From Ianthella basta (lineage: Eukaryota > Porifera > Demospongiae > Verongiida > Ianthellidae), in contig OZ025876.1 in assembly GCA_964019415.1 (NCBI GenBank), forward strand, positions 4,103,293 to 4,167,292: 64,000 bases of DNA, in the 5' to 3' direction. The position numbers and the translations under genes were made by a program. The notes under the pieces were generated by a model that searched no databases, was not told the origin of the DNA, and saw only the letters and a program-made list of their open reading frames with translations. This document shows, in pieces, positions 12,101 to 26,700 of this stretch. Position 1 is the stretch's first letter. Each line of letters starts with the position of its first letter.

Positions 12101-15100
12101 CATGTCTCCATGTGTGCATGGACCAACTGACATGTATCTCAATTTAGGATGATTTGAATTGTCTGCTCCTGGCTGCCAGACAAGGGAATGCTGAGCTCTT
12201 TCACCACCTGGTTAACAAGTACAAATGTGACCCTCACACATTAGTGAGCAATGCTTTATCAATGACACTCTATGTCCTAAAACCTGCAATTTTAATCATT
12301 ATATTAAAGTGCAGTTTCTCTAATTTATAAGGTGGTTGGGTATAAACACAGCCTTTTCCTTCTGTTCTCTGGTTAATAGGACAAGCGTGGTCAGAACTCT
12401 CTGCATTTAGCTTGTGCTTGTGGTCACCACTCTCTTGTGAAAGATCTGATTGGAAGGTATGATCTGGATCCCAATGCAGTGATGAAGGTATGCAGTGCAC
12501 ACTGTGGGTACACATTGACACAGTGATACCACAAGATTATCAGATTATTAGGAGTATTAAACTTCTGCAATTTCCACTTCCTTTACACACCCCACTTACG
12601 TACGTACTCAATGCTGCAGTATTGGCCTGCGTGGCATTGGTGGATTGTCCATGTCAATCACTTGTACTCTCTTGCCTTATTGAATGAACAATTTTATCCA
12701 ATGTTTAATAGAGTACAGAGGTGTGGCTGCATGTATATGAGGGAGTGTGGTGCTGAACTAAATAGTCGGCACCGATAGGGCGATGGGATTGATGGAGGGG
12801 TAAGCAATTAAGTCTGTTTGTGAGTTGGGGAATCAGGTAGCAAGATGGAAGCTTCAATTGCAATGCTCTTTGTTGAGGGGGTCATGCTGGTTGTTTAACT
12901 ACCATGATTCCAGGTGTGACCTCTCACGGTGGAAGGAAGGCATTTGAGTGATGTGTTTCTTGCCTGGCTTAATGATGATGCAAAGAACATATTGTAATCA
13001 CTCTAGAAAATGCGATTGCTGATTGCCATTTATCCAATTGTGATCGTCATGGCAAACTGCTATTACATTTTCTGTTACATGTGCACTTTGGATTAAAGTG
13101 GTTAAGTTCCCAACAAAATTCAGGCTGCTATCTTGCCAGACAAGCAGAAAAATATGGCATTATTTTTACAACTCCAAGTCATGAAGATGATATGGTCTAA
13201 AGGTGTGAAATTACTTGAGCTGCACTTGCTTTCAGTCTGAACCAGATCATGTTCCAATTTATAGTAGTCTGAGTGAAGTAAAATGAAGGCTATGGGCTAA
13301 ATGAGTTGGAAATTGTAGTAAGAGGAGCTCATGCTGCCGTAGTAGAGTGGATAGGCTTACCTATGTTTGAGATAACTGTACAACGTCCTTGGTATATATT
13401 GGCTGAATGCATTCAGTGTCCATCAATTCTTGGTCAATACTCACTCCTGCACACATGCATGGTGATAAACAGCAATTATAACTCTGGAATCTGATATATC
13501 CAGTAACTGTTCAATTTGTCGCCACAACAGCAGTGTGGTCCACCTTGTTCATGCTCACATGCATTCTCTTTCCAAGTACACCTTAAATCTATAAGTCCAC
13601 CGTAAGTACTCCACTAACCTTACTGATGAGAAATGCCAGTGTACAATTTATAGTTAGTATCTATATTTGTATGCAGGATGGATGGAATGCCGTGCAAATG
13701 GCTGCTTTTAATGGCCACGTATCCCTTGTAAGGGACCTGGTTGACACGTACCATGGTGAGGTACACCGAAAGGCACAGGTGAGGTAAAGTTAGCCACACA
13801 GTCACTGATGTCACAGTCACTACTACAGTACGTGCAGGGTGTCCAGGACAGCAATGGTACATATCTTGGGCTTTCATGCCCTCCTTCTTCCTCAGGGCAA
13901 CAAAACTGCAGTGCATGTCAGTGCAGCCCTTGGGCACAAGGAGGTGGTGGAACTGCTGATTGACAAGTACAACATGTCTGCTACTGAGAAGAATGATGTG
14001 AGCTCATACTGCATTGCCTAGAAGTTGGTTGCTTACAGTTTGACACACTGAGATTCACTGCTTTCTGCATAACATTCACACAAACAGAATGGAGATAGTG
14101 CAATGAGTCTTGCAGCTTGCAATGGTCGTCTTCAAATGCTGAGGCTGATGGTCAATAAATATGGCTGCAATGTGGAAGAGAGATCGAAGGTGAAACACTG
14201 GTGTTTGGCTTCTTGCAATCCGTCTTTGTTTATTGTGTCAGGTGCATATTGTACATATTTGTGCAGAATGGAATCACACCATTGATTGGTGCGGCTCTGT
14301 TTGGTCACCTCCACATTGTCAGGGAGTTGATTGAGAAGATGAATGCAGATGTACTGGCACAGACAACTGTATGTTGACATTGTGTCAAACATTTGTGGAT
14401 GTGTTCATGTTTAGTCATGTGCATGCTTAGGACCTGCGGAATGCCCTGCACTTTGCTGCCACTGGCGGCCACTTGGAGGTGGTCAAGTACCTCATGCCCA
14501 AATTTGGAGACAGCAAGTTTGACCTAGACAACATTGCTCAAAGCTGTCTCCACAAGGCAGTGAGGGAGGGCCACCCCAGGGTGGTGCGGTACCTCATTGA
14601 GGAGGGAGGTTTTGACCCCAATCTCAGGGACATGGTATGGAGACATGTATTGTATTGAGTGCACTTTGGACATGATCCCTTATTGCTAAGTCTCCCTACG
14701 TCTGTGTGCAGGATGACCTAGACTGCTTCCTTCTGGCCTGCTACCAAGGGAAGCTGGTTGTAGTCCAGGAATTGGTGACCAGGCACAAAATGGACCCCCA
14801 TGTGGTGAATGAGGTGTGTATTGGTATGTATAACTTGTACGTATGTGTATGTAAAAGTTGTGTGTGCTGGTAATGCTGATTAATCATTCGTTCCAAAATT
14901 ATTCTGATCCCTTAAGAGTGGCTGGACAGGTGTCCTTGCTGCTGCGAGATATGGGTTTGCTGACATTGTCTGTGAGTTGATCACCAAGCACGGGTGCGAC
15001 AAGAATGCAGCCAAACGAGTAAGTTGGGCATGCCAACAGTCAGGATAGCAGTGTACCTGATGCATTGCTGGGATTTAAACCACTCTTTGGATAACATGCC

Positions 15101-18056
15101 CTGCAGGATGGTCTGAATGCCCTCCACCTTGCCGTCTGTGGTAATCATTTAGAGGTAGTGAGAGCACTGGTTGGAGAGTTTGGACTGTCATTGACCCACA
15201 GAGACATTGTAAGCCATACCTTTCCGTAGTGTAGTCATAGCATGCTGCATTCGCAGGTGTGTATGGAAACATCGCTCTGGGTATATATGTAGAATGTGTG
15301 TGATAACATTGTATGCTGGAGTGTGGTGGCATTACTTTCACACTCATCCATCACTCAATTACTTAATGCCAACCTGCACCCAACCTATGAGAGTACTACT
15401 TTCGTTTTTACTACAACTTAACTTGTTCCTTTTCAACCTGTTGCTTCAAAGTAGCACTTGGTGACTCAGTACCTTTAATGTGGTAAATGAAGTAGCTGCA
15501 ATCATGTTGCATGTATCTAAGCATTATATGTAATTTCCTTACAATGCAGAAAGGTAGAACTGCTCTCCACCATGCGGCAGAGAATGGCAGCAAGGATTGC
15601 TTGAAGCTCTTGGTCCATGAGTACAGTGCAGACCCAGAAGAAAAGGATCTTGTGAGTCATTAGCTGAATAGGACATCATTCAATTTCACTGCTGTACGTG
15701 TTTAGCCATCAGTTTAGATTAAGTGAATGTAATGATGAGCTTTTCCTTACTTGTTTTACTACTTTTTTCACTTGAAAAGACTAATTGTATCCCATTCTTT
15801 GCTTGAGACTTTGTCAAGATTCAAGATTTCATTTCCTATGTCACGCCTTATGATCTAGGTACTAAAGTGTTCTTGTGAGGGCCTCAATTAAGTAATCTAA
15901 CACTACACTAATCTTCTATCTGCTTGTTCAGTTGGGCAAAACAGCCCTCCATGAAGCAGCCATCAAGGGCAATGCTGAGATGGTTTCCTACATGATGGAG
16001 CAAGTGAACCCGAATGTTGACGCCAGAGATGTGGTGAGTGGGATTGTCTACAATAACTCGATACTTACCTAATTTGACCATGTATTTGTACATTTTTGAT
16101 CATGCCAATCAGCGAAACAACTGTTGGTTCCATAGGGAGGCCAAATCCTCATAGACATTAGCATTTTAGAAGAACTCTAAGTCGTAAAGTAAATATTGCA
16201 TTGCCAATGTACTGTTGCACACATGCTGTATTGTTTTGCAAGAATTCTCACCAGTTTACAGTGAGCTAAGAATGAAAAGCACACAGCAGACACTCATGCC
16301 ACATAAGGAACTAGGGACCTTGTTGTTGTATCATTCCCAGTTAATTTATGTTCCACACTGTAGATCCTCCACACCCCTGTCCACTTGGCTGCTCATCATG
16401 GCCATGTTGAAGTGCTGAGAGTTCTTATTAAGGGCTACCATGCTGACAAGATGGTGCAGGCAATGGTGAATGAATGCCAAATACTGAGAACTTGAATCAC
16501 CCTTCACACGTGTGTGCATGTACTGACATGTACATATTATGTTCATGTACAAACAATAATAATTATTATATAATACAAACAGTAATAAATATATATACAC
16601 TTACATTCACTCTCTGTCTAATTTACTTACAGCATGGACGAGTACCCCTCCACTATGCAGCTGATGGTGGTCATGTTGGCACCATTAGAGCTCTGGTGAC
16701 AGAGTTCCAGTGTCCACCTGACTGTAGGGACAATGTAAGTGGGGTCTACACATCAAGTGATGTTTCTATGTACATTACCATTAACATAATAATAACACAA
16801 TGGAACCTGTCTAAGATGATCACTGTGCTAGGCAGTGCCACCTCTCTAAAGCAGCCAGCCTCTCTGGCCCCAAATAGCACTAAACCATTGTAATGTACCT
16901 CTGTAAAGTAACCACCTCTCTATAAAGGTCAGTTAGATCTTGCCCATGGGTGGGTGTCTTAGACAGGTTGCACTGTACAGCGAAGTGATATGGGGCTTTC
17001 ATGGAAATCTTTAGTTGTTGCTAATAAGTTAGACTAAGTGAATATGTAGTTTTCTATAGTTAACCTGCCATGAACAGTAAACTAACAGTCATATTATGAT
17101 GCCACCTATCAGTTACTCTTCCCACTAAAGACTGTCTAACTTGTGTGGTTATGTATATATAATTATACTGTTTCATTGCTACTCAGCAGCACTCTATAGG
17201 GTATAACATAATTATGTATCCTGTAAGTGTCCAATGTGCCAATCTCTTGTTTTGCATGCATGATTTGTGATTGCACAAGTGGAATGCATAAGCTTATTAT
17301 GGATGGCGATCAGAAACTGTCCCATAATGTGAGCCTACACAAGTTGCATAGGATCCTTGTGTCTGAGCATCAGTTCATCGCACAATATCTATGTCCAGTG
17401 TAGTTCCTCCATTAGTACTGCAGTATTGAGTGCAATCTTGCAATTGTGTGGCTGTAGGGTGGCAGGACTGCTCTGCATCATGCTGCCATCAGTGGGAGGG
17501 TGGAGGCAGTCAGAGTACTGGTGCAGGAGTTCAAATCGGACCCAAGCACACCTGACAAGGCAAGATACCGCTAACACTCATGCAGCACAATAGTTCAGTA
17601 CATCACTAGCACATCACTACGCAGACCCAGTCAAGACTTTTCCCCATCATGCACTTTGTCCTCTTGACATGATACCACTAGCCCAGAAATCAATGCACAC
17701 CAGCCACAGGGAAGGATGTGTGATGCAGCAGTCCTTACTGCTCAGACACTGCAGATGGGTATAGTACACAATCTGAGTGTAATGCTCTGTACATTAGTGT
17801 TCTATACCCTAGCTTGTCTACCCTGGCCTTGTGTTATGTATACTCTGAGACTCTTATCTTTGGAGGTACTGTGTGCGTTGCTATTTTGTGTGCAATATCC
17901 ATAGTCACTGACAATGTTGCCCATTGTTGTTCTGTACTGTAGGGTAGTTCTGTACTGTAGATGTTGTCTTTACTGTAGGGTGGAAACACACCAATGGACA
18001 TAGCCTTATCCAGTGGAAATGACTCACTTGTTTTAGCACTTCTGGAGACATCTTGA
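9125..18056 (+). CDS. Gene A: ankyrin-repeat protein, 25 exons, about 859 aa
   Basis: Exons: 9125-9228, 9376-9427, 9510-9614, 9726-9827, 9917-10018, 10094-10192, 10609-10707, 11583-11687, 11900-12001, 12148-12243, 12380-12487, 13677-13778, 13896-13997, 14088-14189, 14267-14368, 14431-14634, 14712-14813, 14917-15018, 15107-15208, 15550-15651, 15932-16033, 16364-16465, 16633-16734, 17458-17559, 17979-18056. All joins keep frame without stops. Exon 1 ends with two bases of a codon completed by exon 2; all later exons are phase 0-0 and code one repeat each, except the two-repeat exon 16. The N-terminus (MDNREFDL, then a Glu run) is acidic; the rest is about 24 ankyrin-like repeats (TPLHxAAxxGH, then LV...CDP). 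No signal peptide, membrane segment or other domain is visible. The last exon ends LALLETS-stop. The intron after exon 24 begins with GC. The role is probably protein binding in the cytoplasm; partners are unknown. Closest relative: gene B. Confidence 0.85.
10708..11582. other. Gene A intron 7
   Basis: An 875-nt intron with repeat-like sequence (recurrent CACCACCAG and CAACTTGC(G/A)C blocks in both orientations, about 10790-11110). Similar blocks occur at about 40180-40310 in gene C intron 2. No exon seen. Confidence 0.4.
12488..13676. other. Gene A intron 11
   Basis: A 1189-nt intron; the homologous gene B intron (28310-29663) aligns only in part. No additional exon was found in either. Confidence 0.5.
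16797..16976. mobile_element. MITE in gene A intron 23
   Basis: The termini ACAATGGAACCTGTCTAAGA and TCTTAGACAGGTTGCACTGT are inverted repeats of about 20 bp. A copy with an internal deletion lies at the same place in gene B (32713-32843). A relative lies in gene D intron 12 (about 62931-63058). Confidence 0.65.
17930..17962 (+). repeat. Two-copy 18-bp repeat at the last gene A intron end
   Basis: Two copies of TTCTGTACTGTAGGGTAG lie just before the 3' splice site of the last exon. The same unit has expanded to 11 copies in gene B. Confidence 0.8.
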
Positions 18057-18230
18057 ACAGTATTCAGGTTGCCTGCTTGACTATTGGATACCTTATTTTA
18101 ACATTGTGACATTGTGTGCAATAATACGATACCAATAAGTTGGGTTGTAGAACATTTCACCTCGAGAGCTTTTAAATTTGTGAACTGCTAACAGAGTTTT
18201 CTATATAGAGGCTTGTATTTACTATATTAT

Positions 18231-18240
18231 AATAAATAAA
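18231..18240 (+). terminator. Polyadenylation signal of gene A
   Basis: Overlapping AATAAATAAA, about 175 nt after the gene A stop codon, at a typical distance for a 3' UTR. Confidence 0.55.
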
Positions 18241-20737
18241 TGCAGCTCTGAGCCTCTAGCTGCCAAGTCAACATACTCTCTTTTGTGTGAGGCAGTAGTA
18301 TGGCCTAAATATGATTATGATACCATGTCACTGACTTACTAATGTTGGGATTTGACACTGCCGGGAGATGAATGTACCACAGTCATGGACAGTTTCATGC
18401 ACACCAGGAAGCATTGACTCCCATTCTCCCAGCCCAGCCTCCTTGCACACTGTTGACATCTAATCCTACTGCATGATTTAGGACTTGCAATTGATCAGAC
18501 ACTGTCTCATACAATTAATAACTGAACACGTTTCAGCAAGCAGGACATGTGCATGGTCTGGCGTGGTATACTGACGTACGAATGTGCAGTTTTGCATGTA
18601 CTGTATATATACACAAATCACCTTGTCACATGGGTAGTGTGCCCCTGTGGAGGTCTAGCTTGTATGTTTCTTCTTAGGGGCGTGGCTGGAATGGAGAAAT
18701 TAATCACGTATGAGTTCAAAGGAATAATAAACTGTCCATGCATGCATGTGGTACATTCCGTGTGCTGATGTGAAGGAGCACCCATTGTATAGTGGGTGCT
18801 AGCTGGCCTGTAAGTTGGTATTATTATGTGAAAGATTCTGGCAGAACAAGTAATACCATTTGGCAAATCATTCTGCAACAAGGAAAACTTTATAAATAGG
18901 AATATGTAATTGAGCTGACTCTAATTATGACACCACAATAAAAAGGTGGTTCTGGCAGGGACTTGATTGAATGTGTGATGTTAGCACTGCATAACAATGA
19001 TCGATGTAGCTTCTTGTAAGTTAGGCAATTGGTGCATGGCTAATATATAGTCTAAAGTTAGATAGAGAGAGGCACTTTAGGGAAAATATATACAGAACCT
19101 GTGAATGATGAATTCCATCTCTTTTAATGCACAAGCTACTGTAGCTGGCATCAAACTATGAGTCAGTCTGTTTCTTCACCCTTTCTAGAATCTCATGCAA
19201 CTTGCGGGTTGATGGCCTCCTCACCATCTCCCCAATGCATTAATTAACCTCAGTTTATCTGTGGTCTCATATTTATGCCATTTTCTTCCATGTTAATATT
19301 ATACCATTTGCATACACTACAATACGTTTTGCACGATTCTCTTCTATTACATCTACATAGACACCTGTGGGAGTTGACTTCCTCTATGATGACAGCATCT
19401 ATGTAAAAGTGGCTTTCTTTTGCTTGTTGCAGTCCGTGTTTGCTGACAAAGAAAAATCTCAAGGACATGCAGTCCAACGTCAACATTGCAAACTGTTTTG
19501 TATATACTCAACATCTCTCATGGAGATCCTGTTGCAGAGCACACATACATTATATGTGGAGTTCCAACAGTGGTGCATTGACAGCTGCATATTATATAAG
19601 TAGTACAAGTGCCTATATACAATATATTTGAATCAGTTGCTGATTCGATTTCATTCCATCTTCACTCTTTAAATCCTCTTCCACAAGGCTTTCAATGAGT
19701 TCGTCTGTAAACTGAAGATGCATAGTAATTAATTGTACATTGAACAAATTAAGGCATATTGAGTTCTGGCTAATGTTGCTGAGACAGATGTGGGTGTAGT
19801 AGACCTGGCCTGGGCTAATTCCAACGACGGAATGTGAGCTGATGTTGAGAGGCATCAGATTGAATTAATTTAGAGGAGATGAGATGGTCAGCACTAGATG
19901 TAGTGGGAAAACTGGTGGACAATGAAAATATTGATAGCTAAGGTAAACCAGGGTATTTTTGTCCTTAGGGTAATTCTGCCACTGGGGTTTCTCTTGACTC
20001 TTGTTCCTTTGCCGTGGGCTTTTAGCTCACCACAACACTGTTATTGTACAACCTATCCACTGCACTCTCTGAAACTAAATGAATGCAAGCGCACTCCTTC
20101 TCGATAAGTAGAGGTAGACTCACACAATGGAATTACCCCGCTCTGAAATAGTGATGGAGTTACCTCGGTTTACCTTATGTGGATGTGGACTGTATAATTA
20201 TATGAGGCTAGCTGAGCAAGATTTTCCATAATATGCTAAGGGGACAAACTGCTATATGTATATATGTAGTGTTCTTGCTTGCAAAACTGCAATTTTGTAG
20301 TTTTAAATAAATCTACTTGTGGTAAACAATGCTGTGCAAATACATAATTGGGATATCTTGTCAGATTCAAACATGTAAAACATATGTGGACTTGGAAGAT
20401 GGGTATCAGAGTCTACTTGTGACAGCCATAATTTTTACTTAAGTATAAATTATAGCAAGCTCACTCCACTAGCTACCTGGCATGAGTGGACACATAGCTA
20501 GCTGGCCACATGCCATTACAGTTGTCACACATATGTATAACATTATAGTAAAACTGTAACAGTTAAGTTGCTTTCCCATTCAGTATAATTCTTGCGCACT
20601 TGCTATGTACTTACTGTGTCTGTTGTGGTTTCCTTCGCATCACTCAGACACGTACATCCTCTTTAGGCTGGGGTAAACAATTGATGGGGGTTCCCCTTGT
20701 TATTATAGTAATGTGGTTATTATTATACATGTAGTGC
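18241..20737. other. Intergenic between genes A and B, with duplication junction
   Basis: No exon seen. Sequence up to about 18816 resembles the 3' flank of gene B up to about 34639 (both end in GCTGGCCTGTAAGTTG). Sequence from about 18817 resembles 7119 onward. The tandem-duplication junction is therefore near 18816. Confidence 0.6.
19941..20175. mobile_element. TIR element, B-flank copy
   Basis: Diverged copy of the element at 8120-8354, at the equivalent place upstream of gene B, with the AGGTAAACC inverted termini kept. Confidence 0.55.
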
Positions 20738-20747
20738 GTCACATGAT
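20738..20747 (+). promoter_or_regulatory. E-box GTCACATGAT before gene B
   Basis: Same motif and same 11-bp spacing to the ATG as in gene A. Confidence 0.45.
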
Positions 20748-20758
20748 CGATCGGCAAA

Positions 20759-23700
20759 ATGGACAACAGGGAGTTTGATCTTGCCGTACCAGAAACGAGG
20801 ACGCATACGCAAGATGGGCCAGAAGAAGAGGAAGAAGATGCACCCGAAGTGCCAGATTTGACTGTAAGGTGAGTAATTTGTCGTCTAGAAAATGTGGTAG
20901 TCAAGAATTTATTGGCTAACTTCATGCCGTTGTGAAGCTACTCCCTCTAATACGTGACGACGTATATATCGCTTGAATACGTCCTTAAATTGTACTGTTG
21001 TTGTCTGTACAGGATCATGGCTGCTATGTCCACGCCAGTCGCTTGGCCTGATCCAGAGAGAGAGGTGTGTACTTGGTATACTGCCTCCGTGGTTATCCAT
21101 ATGCTGTATGTCGTGATGACTAGTTGTTTTGTCTCTTTTGTCTGTAGTCACACAACCAGATCCTGAGGGCAGTTGCTAGTGGAGATGTGGTGGCACTGAG
21201 ACATGTTACGGGCGAGACTGATCCAGTTCTCATTGCAGCAGTACAGAACAGTGTATGTATACATGATAATAAAGAGACTTGGAGCTAGTGAGGGCTTCTC
21301 AGCTGGCTCAGGCATCAGAAAGGGTTGGTTCTCCAATACCAGCTTCACAACAGGGTTTTCAACCCTGTTGTGAAGCTGGTATTGGAGAACCAACCCTTTC
21401 TGAGACTTGGAGCTGCTGTCATAAGTACACCATATACTGGATGATCACATGTTGTATGTGTATTGTTTTTAGTATGGCTGGACAGTAGTGCACTTCGCTG
21501 CATACAATGGTCATCTGGAGATGTTGAGAGAACTTCTGGACAGATTCAACTGTGAAGCAGACAAGAGAGATAAGGTAGTGGAGTAGTCCTGTAGTGGAAT
21601 ACGGTAGAATATATGCAATTGTGAGATTTAGCATCAATCAAAGCCATGTTATATACTTTAGCGCAAGTGGACCCCACTATATGCTGCTGCAATGGAAGGC
21701 CACTTTGAGATTGTTCGGTATTTGGTTGAAGAGAAAGGCTGTGATCCTGCAGTAGTGACTGCAGTAAGTTACTTAATGCTACATTACTGTTTTATATATC
21801 AATTTTGAAATTATTGCTTACCCCTTCTACGTATACTTCCATCAGGGAGATGCCAACCCACTAACAGCTGCAGCCGGTAGTGGTAATGAGGAGCTGGTGC
21901 ACTGGCTGGCTGATGAATGTGGTGTGAACCCTGTCTATACTAAAGTGAGCATTGCTCCAAGTACTAGTTATCGCATGGCCGTGAGGGCGTTCGCTAATTT
22001 ATCACACGAGGGCGCGAAGTGCCCAAGTGCGATAAATTAGCGAAACGCCCAAGGGGCCATGTGATAACTGGCTTGTTACAGTTCGAACAGAAATGATCTG
22101 CACTTGAATTCCCTAGCCATTGAATCATTTTACCGAACAAACTAGACTGTAATTATTACTATAGAAACCGGAGAACATGCTCTTCTTGACAAAGAAAGGT
22201 GAAGGGCTAAGCGAAGTGTGGGTAATGGCTGTCAGCACCCCCTCCTTCTGAAAAAGGCGATAGAAGTGTTAGAGTCGGGGCTATGGCAGATGACTTGAAG
22301 ACCTGCTAACGGCATATGAACTCAGAGCTTCCCTGCAGAATGCAGACTGCATGGAATTGGAAGGTCTGTAGAGCTTGGACCAGGAGAGTGGAGGGACCTT
22401 CTCTCACACTAAAATCACATTCAGAAAATTCTAAAGATATTGCATGCACATTTCCAAGTCTCTGCCATCAAACATGCATATGCATGTGCAGTGCTGTGCT
22501 AGGCATAAATTTCTGGGGATGACCATTTCTAAATAAGTGTCATGCACTCATCATTGAGGAGCCAAAGTTCATGTGAAAGTTCACAAGGTGCTGAATATCA
22601 AAGGGATTTTGCTAAAACAGCAGACAAAATGTTTGCATAAGGCTAGAAAATGATTGGATATTCAATAACAGCCCCTTTCAAAGCAGTGCGTTATAAGACA
22701 AACAATGCATTATACACTTCCAAATAAGGCAACTGTGCATTATCCAGTGTATTTGCCAAAATAATGCACAGTTGTTTCCTTTGATGTATGGCTTCATCAT
22801 GTAACAAGTAATCAACAGTGTCCATGACTGTGTATTGTATACATGTAAAAGAGATATGTATGATTCTATCCCAGTGGGCGGTTACATCAAAGGGATCTAG
22901 TGTAGGCTATGGTAGTTATCACCTGGCAATAACTTAGTTATCACCCGGTGATATCTAGATATCGTCCAGGAAAGACTAGTGTCATCTAGTGATAACTAGA
23001 AATCATTGGTCCAAAACTGATGTGATAGCTGTCACCTATTGATACAACTATCACCTCTCTGCATGTCAGCTGTCTATTCTTTTGATCTTGCTTGTCACTT
23101 TCTATAATCAAAGTTTTCAATCTTCTGATCTTTGTTGGCACTTTGATCTTTTGTCATCTCTTCTCATCTCACTTGTAACTTCTTTTGATCTTAATTGTCA
23201 CCTATCACCTTACATGCAGTATATCGCTGGGGATGTGAACTTCATTGTTTACCCAGTAGCTACATGTAACCGTAGTGTCAAATGATTAATTATTGTGAAG
23301 TAATAATATAGAAATGACAGTTGATAATGCCAATATTGTATGCATGTAAAGCTTCAGTTAGCACTTATAATAGCATGGTAACCCATTATTTGCCTTCCCA
23401 TGCTTTTCCTTTAGGGCTACTGTTTTTGACAAGTACTAGTTTTAGCAAGTTTAGCAAGTAGTGCGAAAATTGTACAAATTCTACTCCGAAATTTATTTGT
23501 ACAGGTGAAACATTTTATGCACAAATCCTAGACTTTGCAAAAATTAGTACCGACCAAATCCTGGATTTTCAAAATGCTAAATTTTGTTACTACTAATATT
23601 TTGTGGTCTTAAGGTGATTTTCATCTATCTATTACTGTCAACAGTAATGGATATCTGCAGAAAGAATATTATTCTTCATGTAGATGTCATGTCTACCATA

Positions 23701-26700
23701 TTGTCATTTGCATGAAGCAGCAGCTGCAACACTAACATTTCAAGTTCAATCTACCGAGAATCCTCAGCTTATCCTATTTGGTTTGCTTAGATAAAAGACA
23801 GTGTTCTTTATGGTGCAGCTCAATCGGGCAAAGTCAGTCTCTTTGACTGGCTGTTTCACAGATTCAACATTTCACCCGATGAAGAGAATGTGAGTGCACT
23901 TAGTAACAGTCATGTAATGTTATATAATAGCTAGAAATACTAAAAATTTTCTACAAAAATAGCAAGGATGTAGGGATGGCACAAAAAGTACAGAAACAAG
24001 TAAAGGCTGTTACACAGTGGAGCATCAACCATGGTCCCTACATGCAAGAATGTCGCACCTTATAGTCCTACACCCTTGAATGTAGGGACGATGGTTGATG
24101 TTCCACTGTGTAACAACCTTTACTTGTTTCTGTACTTTTTGTGCCATCCCTACATCCTTGCTATTTTTGTAGAAAATTTTTATTATTTCTAGTTTCTGTA
24201 CTTTTTATGGTGTGCAAGCTGCACGTGCTAAGTGCCACTAGAGGACATCCATGCAGGTTACAGTGTAGGACCTTATTTCTTTAATCCGGAGCTCGAGGTG
24301 TCAGCTATCTCCTAGCTTCCGCGGCAGCCCACCTAAGAGCTTAGAAACAGTGACCAGAAGTTAGCCGAGTACTAATAAAAAATGGAGGGTCCACGATGAC
24401 CTTTTGAAAGGGATTCACTATGTTCACCAATGTTGAAGTACAGAAGTAATTTTAGGATGCACGTGACATGACTATATTCTAAACTGTATAAATTCTGTTA
24501 CTCACCCAGTCCCTAAGTAACTGGTATAAAATACTGTTGCTCACAGTGGCGGGTTGGTTTTGGCGGTTCGTTCTGGTGGTTCGCTCGGTCGGCTGCTTGC
24601 TCCTTTCCTGGCTTGTTTAGCTATGTTGTCGCAATAGAGTAGGACGGGAGCAGTTGAGTTTGGTGGTACTATTACCGTTACCGTTCGCTATCCTCGCTGG
24701 TGGCTCGCTTGGAATCTGCTCATCTGGCTTACCCCCACTGGGGTTAGCTCGCTTGGCCACTGGGGTTAGCACGCTCGGCCAAGGGGTTAGCTCACTCGGT
24801 TAATGTGCTTAGCATGCTCGGCCAATGTGCTCAGCATGCTTGGATTTTAGTGTTAGGGTTACGGTTATGGCTGGTTTAATTTTTAGTCTCTTCTATACAT
24901 TAGTCATCCTATATGGTAGGCCTGGTATACCTAGGCATTTGTTTGCCCTAGGACTGCTGTCCATGACGTCGTGGTCGCTCTGACATCACAGCAGCAGATC
25001 TCCGAGATTTTGCCCACCCCGTATACGTAGAAGAGTGCTTGCGCAACATCTAGTCACGTGCGTCCTACTCCGTACTTCAACATTGGTGAACATAGTGACT
25101 CCCCCTTTTGAAACGACGCGCAAGCTAACTTTGGCCTAAGTCCTTGTCTCGTATACACCTGAAACGGCCTACTGACGGTGTTGGCTAGCTTTTGGACAGA
25201 AACTGAAGGAACAGTAGGCGGAAAACTGCCGTTCTTCAACGTCATCATAAAATGGCGTCTTGCGCGTAGCAACGTCCCGAAAGACTCGGTAACCCCAAAG
25301 TCTGAACAATACGCTTTCGGAGCCTATACTTCGAAAGAATACAGCTCGGTTAATTTTCAGTAGTTTTGTGTTCGAATTAGTTCGATAGCTAATTCTGTTC
25401 GTCAGTTACAGCTGGCGAAGAAGAATATGAATATGAAGAAGAAGCAGAATATGAAGACGAAAATGGATGTTTTCGAGTGTCATTTTCTCGCCGACAGACC
25501 GCGTTCGCTTGCCTTCCAGGTCAGTTTAGTGTATGAATATTTCGTATTTAGCCCTACGAAGCCTCGTTTTGGCAGTTTTCGACGCTTTTCGCGATTTCGT
25601 CCCTATACCAATGTATTGTGAATTCGAAACACCCTGTACCATCCCTACATAGAGAGTACTATCGTACCCTCTAATATGTAATATATATGCAACTTGCACT
25701 TGCACTGTATGATTATATTGTGTATGTTGAAATATTGCGATAATCTTCAATTTGCAAAGGCTAAGGGCTTATAAGTCATTCTATGTGGTGGCATTAGCAG
25801 TTTGACGTATTATTGTACAGTATACTGTGCATGACCATGGCTTATATGTACACAATATCTACACCAATGTAGGATCTCTCTGGTAGTGCTCTCACCCATG
25901 CAGCAAGCTGGGGTCACTATGAAATGGTGCAGCACCTCATTCAAAAGTACCAATGTGACTGGCAGAGATGTAATAAGGTACCCTTATTTAGCATTAATTT
26001 TATGTACATATTATTTTTGCTAGGATCTATGTAGTCCAGAAATGCGTTTAAGTTAAACAATATAGCCCTGAACACTTTCAAAAATTCCTATGTATGTAGC
26101 TACTAAGCATGAGTAGTTACTGTCACGTCACAATACATACTTTGGCTGCCTTAGATTATGTCTGCATTCATACAACAATGAAATGGTCTTTGGTCTGCTG
26201 TTATACTTGGGTCTGTATCTCAGAGAGAAGTATTTAGGTAGGCTATTTACAAATGTAATAAAATTATTACTTGGATAGGTTCTGGAAATATTTTTGTCTC
26301 TTCATTTTCAGATGCACGTTGAAATAATATTTTGTCAAGGAAAATAATTATATGCCTTAGCAAACATAACAAGCTTAAGTGCCACCATTTAATTCATTGA
26401 TTGTCATTCTGCTTTATATGTGGAGCTGTATAGCATTTCATGAAAGAGTCTTTCAGTATTACTTTATGCTATGTATACCACAGTACCATTACCTGCTGAT
26501 GGACACATTTCTCTAGACTGGTAAATATGAGTTTTAGCATTGTATATCAGAAGTCCTTGAGTGCTGCCATTTGCAATATATACCATTATGAACATGAATC
26601 CACGCTAAATCTGATGCTGTACAGATTCATTGCTGCATATTGGAGTTGATAGATACATGTGTATGAGCAAGTGGGTACTTAAGCAGATTATGAAACATTA

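Noticed and set aside
25427-25621. Small open frame in gene B intron 7 (MNMKKKQNMK...)
   Set aside because: Low complexity, no splice support and in a region of inserted repeats.
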